A stretch of DNA of 6,452 nucleotides from Lentisphaeria bacterium (GTDB taxonomy: Bacteria > Verrucomicrobiota > Lentisphaeria > JABSQK01 > UBA12247), in assembly GCA_003477185.1 (NCBI GenBank), contig DMTJ01000569.1:1-6452 (forward strand), given 5' to 3'. Under the pieces are notes generated by a model. That model was not told the origin of the DNA. It saw only the letters and a program-made list of their open reading frames with translations, and ran no database searches. Within the stretch, counting starts at the first letter, position 1, and each line of letters begins with the position of its first letter. Both the position numbers and the translations under genes were made by a program. Positions 1 to 4,416 of this stretch are shown piece by piece.

Positions 1-2
1 CG

Positions 3-200
3 CGGGTGTTAGTGGCACCGTTAGCGCCAGGCGGCGGTTTGTTTTTTAGCGGGCTGGCACCGCATGGTACGCCGCACAATAATTCCGGCCAGCGCCGCCG
101 AGCTGTGCAGCTGTGGTGGTGCCCAGAGGACGCACCACACTGGGAGCCCGCCGAGCGACAGGCTGTCTGGGGCGGGGAAGCACGCGGGCAGGAATGCTAG
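3..200 (+). CDS. Phytanoyl-CoA dioxygenase (PhyH) family protein, C-terminal fragment cut by the window edge
   Basis: The frame is open from the left edge to a TAG at 198-200 and gives 65 residues of the end of a protein. The stretch PLAPGGGLFFSGLAPHGT, then NNSGQRRRAVQLWW, is the recognisable end of the PhyH double-stranded beta-helix. In this family the His in 'PHGT' (codon 63-65) is the distal Fe(II) ligand, and an Arg 10-12 residues later (within the RRR run) binds the carboxylate of 2-oxoglutarate. Members are cytoplasmic Fe(II)/2-oxoglutarate-dependent hydroxylases; the substrate cannot be told from this fragment. The GTG at 6 is internal, not a start: the normal protein is roughly 250-300 residues and the rest lies outside the window. 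The stop codon lies inside a 16-bp sequence (197-212) that recurs at 5846-5861. PhyH genes often sit near Gfo/Idh/MocA genes in planctomycete-like genomes, which fits this window. Confidence 0.8.
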   Translation, partial: RVLVAPLAPGGGLFFSGLAPHGTPHNNSGQRRRAVQLWWCPEDAPHWEPAERQAVWGGEARGQEC

Positions 201-212
201 TGTGGTGAATCA
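197..212 (+). repeat. 16-bp direct repeat, left copy
   Basis: CTAGTGTGGTGAATCA occurs here and again, exactly and in the same orientation, at 5846-5861. This copy starts inside the stop codon of the PhyH fragment and ends 28 bases before the start of the antitoxin at 241. Flanking bases are not shared beyond the 16. It could be an insertion or recombination boundary, or a dispersed regulatory or repeat motif. Confidence 0.6.
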
Positions 213-240
213 TGAGTTCGTCAAAAAGCGAGATGACACA

Positions 241-543
241 ATGTCAGCCATAACCAAACGCTCCACAATATACTTCGACCCAGCCCTTCATCGTGCGTTG
301 CGCGTAAAGGCAGCCGAGACGTCTCGCTCGGTCTCTGAGTTCGTCAACGATGCAGTTCGCGAGAAGCTGAGTGAAGACGCAGACGACTTGGCTGCTTTCG
401 ACGAACGGTCCCCAGAGCCATTGATTAGCTACGAAGAGATGTTGAAGCGGCTTCGAGCAGCAGATGGTCACATATGGCGTCTTTTCCGCAAGTCGGTCGC
501 AAGCGATCTGGCGCGGATCCCCGAACAGGTAGGAGGTTCGTAG
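241..543 (+). CDS. Ribbon-helix-helix (CopG-type) antitoxin with an in-frame toxin stub at its C-terminus
   Basis: The product is 100 residues. Residues 1-78 form a complete antitoxin of the CopG/RHH type. A beta-strand segment (KRSTIYFDPALHRAL) is followed by helices with the pattern RVKAAETSRSVSEFVNDAVRE, then an acidic tail (EDADDLAAFDERSPEP) that would bind the toxin. Such proteins dimerise, bind operator DNA and neutralise a RelE/ParE-type toxin. The ATG at 241 was chosen because similar proteins begin with M-S-x-x-T-K-R-x-T; the open frame upstream to 64 is read-through of the PhyH end and the repeat. The ribosome site is weak (GAG in gcgagatg). Residues 79-100 (WRLFRKSVASDLARIPEQ then VGGS) do not belong to an antitoxin: they look like the first strand and helix of a RelE/ParE toxin, which normally starts as a separate gene here. 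The toxin then ends at a TAG, so the pair is probably non-functional as a toxin, while the antitoxin part may still bind DNA. Confidence 0.75.
   Translation: MSAITKRSTIYFDPALHRALRVKAAETSRSVSEFVNDAVREKLSEDADDLAAFDERSPEPLISYEEMLKRLRAADGHIWRLFRKSVASDLARIPEQVGGS
475..543 (+). pseudogene. Remnant of a RelE/ParE-type toxin gene, N-terminal stub only
   Basis: The 22 codons following the antitoxin body encode WRLFRKSVASDLARIPEQ plus four more residues. RelE/ParE toxins paired with RHH antitoxins of this kind typically begin with a strand of the form x-R-L-x-F-R-K-S-V followed by a helix K-D-L-x-x-I-P, so the match is to the very start of such a toxin. The rest of the toxin (roughly 65-70 residues, including the central strands and catalytic residues) is missing: bases 544-661 contain no continuation in any + frame that I recognise. 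No separate stop and start exists between antitoxin and toxin, so a small deletion at the junction and a larger loss downstream are inferred. An overlapping 55-codon frame from the ATG at 474 to 641 is Arg-rich, resembles nothing I know and is probably spurious. Confidence 0.5.
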
Positions 544-661
544 TCAGCGACGGCAGTCGCGTTCGCCGCTGTGCACACGACACGTTGAAGAACGGCACCA
601 CTCCCGTGCCTAACTACAAACGGGTGCATGTCCTTCGATAGGCGCTGGAATCAGTTGGCAG

Positions 662-2050
662 TCAGGCCCGGGTGCTTCGTTCTGTCGCGATCGCCGCGAG
701 ATCAGCGGCGGAGATCAGCTCGAAAGGCGCGGGCATTGGCGGGTAATTTGGCTCAGCCACGTCGGGAAGGAGATCTGCGATTTGAACCGGTGAGCTTGTC
801 TTGAAGCTTTGGTTGGCGGCAATGCCGGTGATAATAGACCAGGCGCCGGCGCACTGATCTGCTGCGCGCAGGTACTTGTCCTCTGGCTGATTGCTGGGGT
901 CCAGGATGTATTTGAGCATCACTGGGTCGGCACCGCCATGGCCTCCCTGGGCTTCCCAGATATCGACCTCATACGCCGGGAGAAAATGGGGAAAGACTTT
1001 GGTGCGGGTCCCTTCACGCACGAGTTCGCCTGGTACCTGGCCATCGCCATTGATATAGATGGACTCCTGGCACAGGTGCTCGATGCGACCACGGCTCCCA
1101 TTAAAGGTAACCGTGAAGCCTTCCCATGGCATGAATGCGTTTAGGCTGTAGCTCATGGTGGCACCGGAACGATAGTTGACGACTACGTTCATGGTGTCCT
1201 CAATATCGATCTCGGGAGAAAACACACAGCGGTCCCGAAAATATCCGTCATGGGCCTCGTGATCGAGATAGGTGGCGCGCAAGCCCTCATTGCCAGCAAG
1301 ATCCAAGAAGAAGGGACATTTCGTGCTTTCGGGACAGGCGTGACAGCGCTCTCCTGGATTCTCGAGCCCGAGCTGGGCAGCCGTTTCGGGGCGGTAAAAG
1401 TTGCGCTTGCCCACTGCGAACACCGTCTCCGGCACGCTCGACAGCCACCAGTTTACCAGATCAAAGTGATGAGTCGCCTTGTGAACCATCAGCCCCCCGG
1501 AGTTTTCCTTGTTCCGGTGCCAGCGGCGAAAGTAGTCTGCGCCATGGCTGGTATTGAGCATCCAGTGAAAATCGACGGAAACGATGTTTCCAATCAGCCC
1601 GGACATCAACATCTCTTTGAGCTGGGTTCGCGGGGGTGCATAGCGGTAGTTAAAGGTGACGGTGCAGACCTTTCCCGTGGTCTGCTGGGTGCGCAGAATC
1701 TCGCGGCACTTGTCCACATCGGTGGTCATAGGCTTTTCGGTGATGGCATCGCAGCCCAGCTCCATGGCCCGACAGATGTAGTGGTGATGATTGCAATCGC
1801 GTGTGGTGACGATAACCGTATCCGGGCGGCACTCTGCGATCATGCGATCAAAGTCTTCGGCCGCGTAGGCAGAGACTGGGGTGGCGAGGTCTGCCAACTG
1901 CTGCTGACGCATCGCCAGGCGCCCGGCATTGTTGTCGCAGATCCCGACCAGCTCGCAGTGGTCCGCAAAGTCTCCGGCGATCGCCTGCCAGTACATCTCC
2001 GACCGGACGCCAAGCCCGACCTGTACGAATCGCTTCTTCATCTGTCGCAT
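662..2050 (-). CDS. Gfo/Idh/MocA family oxidoreductase, cytoplasmic, with a cysteine-cluster insert
   Basis: The product is 462 residues. It is a predicted NAD(P)-dependent sugar or cyclitol oxidoreductase. The N-terminal Rossmann fold begins at FVQVGLGVRSEMY (residues 8-20; glycines 12 and 14). The family's E-K-P motif is at 105-107 (TEKPMTTDV). The C-terminal alpha/beta domain carries GGLMVHKATHHFDLVNWW (185-202), where K191, H194 or H195 and D198 are the candidate active-site and substrate-contact residues. There is no signal peptide. An insert around 233-276 carries C236, C239, C245 (C-x2-C-x5-C-P) and C275 (DRCVF), a possible structural metal site seen in some members of this family. Near the end, GGHGGADPVML (369-379) is also typical of this subgroup. 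At 462 residues it is longer than the usual 330-390, mainly because of the insert and the C-terminal extension. The ATG at 2050 has AGGA seven bases upstream; the ATG at 2041 is an alternative that still precedes the Rossmann fold. The gene lies 76 bases downstream of the RelE toxin gene on the same strand. The substrate is unknown. Confidence 0.9.
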   Translation of the reverse strand: MRQMKKRFVQVGLGVRSEMYWQAIAGDFADHCELVGICDNNAGRLAMRQQQLADLATPVSAYAAEDFDRMIAECRPDTVIVTTRDCNHHHYICRAMELGCDAITEKPMTTDVDKCREILRTQQTTGKVCTVTFNYRYAPPRTQLKEMLMSGLIGNIVSVDFHWMLNTSHGADYFRRWHRNKENSGGLMVHKATHHFDLVNWWLSSVPETVFAVGKRNFYRPETAAQLGLENPGERCHACPESTKCPFFLDLAGNEGLRATYLDHEAHDGYFRDRCVFSPEIDIEDTMNVVVNYRSGATMSYSLNAFMPWEGFTVTFNGSRGRIEHLCQESIYINGDGQVPGELVREGTRTKVFPHFLPAYEVDIWEAQGGHGGADPVMLKYILDPSNQPEDKYLRAADQCAGAWSIITGIAANQSFKTSSPVQIADLLPDVAEPNYPPMPAPFELISAADLAAIATERSTRA

Positions 2051-2126
2051 CTCTCCATCCTACCGTTTGTGCCGACGTGGTGGGGATACGTTACGGTCAT
2101 CCTATTGATGCGTAAAGCAGGCTATC

Positions 2127-2417
2127 TCACTGCTCGGATTCTTTCTGTAAGCGGCGGTAGGTTTCTTCGTAGATGACGCGGCGCGGTCCCACGGCCACCA
2201 GCGCGATTTCGTCGTCGCCTCGTTGACGGTACACCACTCTCAGCCTGCCGACTCGATAGCTGCGCAATCCGGCAAGCTCGCGCTGCAATTGCTTGCCCGA
2301 GCTCGGCTCCGCTAGAATGGCCGCCAGGGCAGCCCGAATCTTGCGCTTCATGTCTGGATGCAGATGACGAAGGAAGTCCGTCACATGGCCCGGAACGCGC
2401 AGCTGTGGTTGTTTCAA
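2127..2417 (-). CDS. RelE/ParE-family toxin of a type II toxin-antitoxin pair
   Basis: The product is 96 residues, normal for the RelE/ParE superfamily. An N-terminal helix pair (HVTDFLRHLHPDMKRKIRAALAAIL) is followed by the beta-sheet core with GLRSYRVGRLRVVYR (50-64) and then ALVAVGPRRVIYEETYRRL near the end. The Arg-Tyr-Arg core strand and the PRR-x-I-Y-E-E-T-Y tail are the parts most conserved in this subgroup. Members are either ribosome-dependent mRNA endonucleases (RelE) or gyrase poisons (ParE); the sequence alone does not decide. The start is a TTG that overlaps the antitoxin stop by four bases (TTGA, 2414-2417), the usual translational coupling that keeps toxin output below antitoxin output. 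No strong separate ribosome site is visible. The toxin appears complete, unlike the one at 475-543. Confidence 0.87.
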   Translation of the reverse strand: MKQPQLRVPGHVTDFLRHLHPDMKRKIRAALAAILAEPSSGKQLQRELAGLRSYRVGRLRVVYRQRGDDEIALVAVGPRRVIYEETYRRLQKESEQ

Positions 2418-2674
2418 GGCAGCAGTTCTTCAAGGGAGTAAAGCTCCGCCTCGCCTGCCGCTAGCGCGCCCAGGCCCTGGCGGATTTCGGCCATTAGCTC
2501 GCGGTCTTCTTGGACGGCGAGCGTCTCTTTCCAGCCCGCGAATTCGTCGGGACTCACCAAGACTGCGGCGGGGGTGCCGTTCTTGGTGATTGTCACCTCT
2601 TCGTCTCGGCTGCTCACCGCGTCGACCAAGCGACTCAGCTTCATCTTTGCTTCCGACAATGACAGTGTGACCAT
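2414..2674 (-). CDS. Phd/YefM-family antitoxin
   Basis: The product is 86 residues. The N-terminal Phd/YefM DNA-binding fold is plain: MVTLSLSEAKMKLSRLVDAV, then EEVTITKNGTPAAVLVSPDEF, with 'TKNGTPAAVLVS' being the family signature. The C-terminal part (WKETLAVQEDRELMAEIRQGL onward, rich in Glu) would be the flexible toxin-binding tail. The protein neutralises the adjacent RelE/ParE-type toxin and, as a dimer, represses its own promoter. The ATG at 2674 has GGGGAG six bases upstream, which settles the start. The gene is first in a two-gene operon, overlapping the toxin start by four bases. A palindrome at 2701-2718 sits where autorepression would act. Confidence 0.9.
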   Translation of the reverse strand: MVTLSLSEAKMKLSRLVDAVSSRDEEVTITKNGTPAAVLVSPDEFAGWKETLAVQEDRELMAEIRQGLGALAAGEAELYSLEELLP

Positions 2675-2700
2675 GGCGATCTCCCCATGATGTGGTCTGA

Positions 2701-2718
2701 ATTCAGGTCATCCTGAAT
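2701..2718 (-). promoter_or_regulatory. Palindromic operator for autoregulation of the Phd/RelE pair
   Basis: ATTCAGG-TCAT-CCTGAAT is a perfect 7+7 bp inverted repeat with a 4-base centre. It lies 27-44 bases upstream of the antitoxin start and overlaps the proposed -10 element (2716-2721). Phd/YefM antitoxins repress their own operons by binding such palindromes, so a site here would block the promoter. The palindrome is seen directly; the binding protein is inferred from position. Confidence 0.6.
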
Positions 2719-2743
2719 ATAGGCCACTTTATCCGCGCGACAA
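2716..2743 (-). promoter_or_regulatory. Sigma70-like promoter of the Phd/RelE operon
   Basis: On the minus strand TTGTCG (2743-2738, four of six matches to TTGACA) and TATATT (2721-2716, five of six matches to TATAAT) are separated by 16 bases. Transcription would begin around 2705-2710, inside the palindrome at 2701-2718 and about 35 bases before the antitoxin start. This is the best promoter match seen in the window. Confidence 0.5.
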
Positions 2744-2860
2744 CTTATGGGGGAGCATTCTGCCGGTCAGGAAGTCGGTTGGCGTTCCTGGCTTGGCTGG
2801 GGTCAGCCTGGCAGGCCACCCCCCTATCTTGGGCAATGACTCTGGCGACGCCAAGATCGC

Positions 2861-3682
2861 TTACTGCAGGGCTTGCCGGAGCTTCCAGTCTTTGGGGCTT
2901 TGGCCAAAGTGCTTTTTAAAGGCGGTGGAGAAATGGGCGGGATGCCCGTAGCCAAGTTGCGTCGCAACTTCCTGAACGGATAGATCCCGGAGGCCAAGAA
3001 GATCTTTGGCCAGATGCATTCGGTACCCCGTCCGGAAGGCCTTGGGCGTGATCCCGAATCTAGCTTCAAACAGGCGGCGAAGGTGGTCGGCAGAATAGCC
3101 GCACTTCAAGCTGAGCTTGGAAAGATGCATGACAAAGCCACAGTCGGCCACGATGCGCTTGCGTAGGGCCTCGGCAGGATCTTGTCTTTCGAGAGATAAG
3201 TCGGGGTGGAGAATGCAGTCCAGCAAGGCATAGAACGATAGCTGCAACGATACTTGTGCGGACTCTTCAGGGCTGTGAAATGCATCCAGCATGCGGGTGA
3301 GATAGCTGCGGCTGCGCTCCGCTTGAACCGTATCCAGCAACCCGGCGGCAGGCGCCTGGACATGCATTCCAGGCCAAGACAGGCGGACTGAAGCGGCGGC
3401 CGACTCGCTGATTGCACCTTGGGGCAACTCGATGACCCAGTCTTCGCGGCCCTCGCCATACTCGAAGTCTATACAGCTGCCAGACGGAACCAGGATCGCG
3501 AAGGGCCGATTCTCGGTCACGGTAAGCACATGCTGGCCGGATGGCAGCGCCACGGAGACCTTGTCCGCATTGCCAAGATTGACCAGCAGCCAGCAATTGA
3601 TGCTGGTCTGGCGCTTCTTCTGAGCGTGCGTATATGACGCCACCTCGCGAATCTGAAGCATTGAGATATCGCTTTTCTGCAT
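2861..3682 (-). CDS. AraC-family transcriptional regulator
   Basis: From the ATG at 3682 the product is 273 residues, normal for a full AraC-family activator. The N-terminal half (about 10-160) looks like a cupin-type ligand-binding and dimerisation domain: WLLVNLGNADKVSVALPSGQ, then FAILVPSGSCIDFEYGEG, the pattern of a small jelly roll. The C-terminal half holds the two helix-turn-helix units: LSKLSLKCGYSADHLRRLF with FGITPKAF (187-216), and LSVQEVATQLGYGHPAHF with FKKHFGQSPKDW (234-266), the second being the classic family signature. A GTG at 3703 gives seven extra residues but lacks a ribosome site; the ATG at 3682 has AAAGAG eight bases upstream and was preferred. The gene diverges from the small ORFs and the Tat-exported oxidoreductase, and an inverted repeat lies between at 3753-3781. 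Regulators of this type usually sense sugars and control neighbouring catabolic genes; the ligand is not known. Confidence 0.9.
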   Translation of the reverse strand: MQKSDISMLQIREVASYTHAQKKRQTSINCWLLVNLGNADKVSVALPSGQHVLTVTENRPFAILVPSGSCIDFEYGEGREDWVIELPQGAISESAAASVRLSWPGMHVQAPAAGLLDTVQAERSRSYLTRMLDAFHSPEESAQVSLQLSFYALLDCILHPDLSLERQDPAEALRKRIVADCGFVMHLSKLSLKCGYSADHLRRLFEARFGITPKAFRTGYRMHLAKDLLGLRDLSVQEVATQLGYGHPAHFSTAFKKHFGQSPKDWKLRQALQ

Positions 3683-3752
3683 GACTGTATCTCTTTTTCG
3701 CACCCACTTATTGGCTTCTCAATGCATCTCAGGAATACGATATACGAGACTC

Positions 3753-3781
3753 CATGCTATGCGAACGCGGTTTATAGCATG
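3753..3781. promoter_or_regulatory. 8+8 bp inverted repeat, candidate operator in the divergent intergenic region
   Basis: CATGCTAT (3753-3760) and ATAGCATG (3774-3781) are perfect complements separated by 13 bases, so equivalent positions are 21 bp apart, about two helical turns. A second, less symmetrical pair, AGGAAT (3731-3736) and ATTCCT (3782-3787), lies around it. The site is 71 bases upstream of the AraC start at 3682 and 76 bases upstream of the ATG at 3858, well placed to control both directions. AraC proteins more often bind direct repeats, so a different binding protein is possible. Good -35/-10 pairs could not be assigned on either strand. Confidence 0.45.
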
Positions 3782-3857
3782 ATTCCTCAATCCACATCAC
3801 ACTCTGCACAGTCAAGCTTGGCACGCAGATCTGGCTACCAAGAGGAGAGCAACTCGC

Positions 3858-3947
3858 ATGAGCACTGCCGTCAAAGACACGATGTTGTCCTACCAGCTCG
3901 CGATGGCCGGCAATAGCGTCCTCGGCGCCTCTGCGGCTGACGACTAG
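3858..3947 (+). CDS. Small 29-residue ORF with a strong ribosome site, possible peptide precursor
   Basis: This gene is too short to be called by length alone. An AGAGGAGAG run (3841-3849) lies 8-10 bases before the ATG at 3858, the strongest Shine-Dalgarno-like stretch in the window. The product begins MSTAVKDTMLSYQLAMAGNS and ends VLGASAADD at a TAG (3945-3947). The SYQLAMAGNSVLGAS segment is amphipathic and helix-like, as leader peptides of ribosomally made peptides often are. The same frame continues after the TAG for another 33 codons with protein-like composition (next entry), so this could be a leader whose core lies beyond an amber codon, a gene broken by a point mutation, or a short peptide in its own right. 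It is the first start codon with a good ribosome site downstream of the AraC divergent region. I do not recognise a family. Confidence 0.35.
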   Translation: MSTAVKDTMLSYQLAMAGNSVLGASAADD

Positions 3948-4049
3948 GAATACGTGGTCAACGTCAACGTCGACGTCCAGAGCAGAAGTTACGCGGCGTA
4001 CGCCAACCACCAGCCGGGGGTCGGCTGGAGCTTGGTCTACGACGACTGA
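3948..4049 (+). other. In-frame continuation beyond the amber codon, Val/Asn/Asp and Tyr rich
   Basis: After the TAG at 3945-3947 the frame stays open for 33 codons to a TGA at 4047-4049. It begins EYVVNVNVDVQSRSYAAYAN and ends with a Gly-Trp segment and VYDD. The alternating V-N-V-N-V-D-V pattern would form an exposed beta-strand, and the four Tyr and single Trp give a tail unlike random out-of-frame translation of this GC-rich DNA. Taken with the preceding ORF, a Glu, Gln or Lys codon in place of TAG would give one 63-residue protein. Whether TAG is a mutation, a read-through site or simply the true end is not decided by the sequence. No pyrrolysine machinery is present in the window. Confidence 0.3.
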
Positions 4050-4251
4050 CAGCAGCTCATAGCCTGAACCACGAAGGCCCGGAGAAGACCGCTGGGGCGT
4101 CGGGGGAGAGAGGAGGAGGGGCAATACCTACTCGATCCCAATGCTGGCGATATCGGTTTTTCGCAATTAGAAAGCGGTTATTTGACCGTGTTGAGCACTA
4201 CTATCGCGGGTATAAGTAGGTAGAACCTGCTCCAAATCGCAGGAAATCCCG
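4050..4251. other. Intergenic segment with no confident gene
   Basis: About 200 bases separate the small ORF region from the 50-codon ORF. The left part (to about 4120) is purine- and G-rich without a clear terminator. The right part (about 4150-4216) is the most AT-rich stretch nearby and holds promoter-like words: TTGACC at 4182, TTGAGC at 4191 and TATAAG at 4211. Their spacings (23 and 14 bases) do not fit a standard sigma70 promoter. A promoter for the downstream genes probably lies here, but I cannot place it. Confidence 0.3.
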
Positions 4252-4404
4252 ATGGACGCTCCCATTTTCGCAAGACACCCGCCCCCCCAGAAACCGCGGG
4301 AGAACGTGATCGCCAGAGGCAACATGTTCGCCGCCTGCCTGCTGATGGCCTTGAGCCCCAAGCATGTCAATCAATTGAGTAACAACAAGAAACCATCCCA
4401 ATAG
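4252..4404 (+). CDS. Small 50-residue ORF directly upstream of the Tat-exported oxidoreductase
   Basis: The ATG at 4252 has AGGA seven bases upstream (4241-4244), a good ribosome site. The stop TAG at 4402-4404 is 12 bases before the ATG of the next gene, and the bases of this stop form part of that gene's AGAGGA ribosome site, so translational coupling is likely. The product starts MDAPIFARHPPPQKPRENVI. A short hydrophobic stretch (NMFAACLLMALSP, residues about 25-37) follows and the tail is polar (NNKKPSQ). The hydrophobic part is marginal for a membrane segment. A run of seven C (4282-4288) encodes the prolines and could be a slippage site. I recognise no family. The arrangement suggests a small operon partner, but it could be a leader ORF or chance. 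Confidence 0.35.
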   Translation: MDAPIFARHPPPQKPRENVIARGNMFAACLLMALSPKHVNQLSNNKKPSQ

Positions 4405-4416
4405 AGGACCTGAACG

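Noticed and set aside
64..240. Upstream extension of the antitoxin frame to an ATG at 64
   Set aside because: It overlaps the PhyH coding end and the 16-bp repeat and would give a Cys/Arg-rich leader unlike any RHH antitoxin; the ATG at 241 matches the family start.
606..660. Integron attC-like pair GCCTAAC ... GTTGGCA after the truncated toxin
   Set aside because: The second half does not fit GTTRRRY, the inner boxes are not complementary, and there is no integrase.
1250..2176. A 308-residue open frame on the + strand opposite the cytoplasmic oxidoreductase
   Set aside because: It is antisense to a clear Gfo/Idh/MocA gene with all family motifs, has no recognisable domain and arises from codon bias of the real gene.
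2795..2808. GGCTG-GGGT-CAGCC hairpin after the AraC stop, considered as a terminator
   Set aside because: Only five pairs and no T-run on either strand.
3819..3836. Sigma54-like TGGCAC motif before the small ORF
   Set aside because: GG and GC elements are 12 rather than 10 bases apart and the -12 TTGC is missing.
3729..4124. A 131-residue open frame on the minus strand across the AraC divergent region
   Set aside because: No ribosome site or recognisable fold; its DVDVDVD stretch mirrors the VNVNVDV repeat of the + strand small ORF, and it runs through the likely operator.
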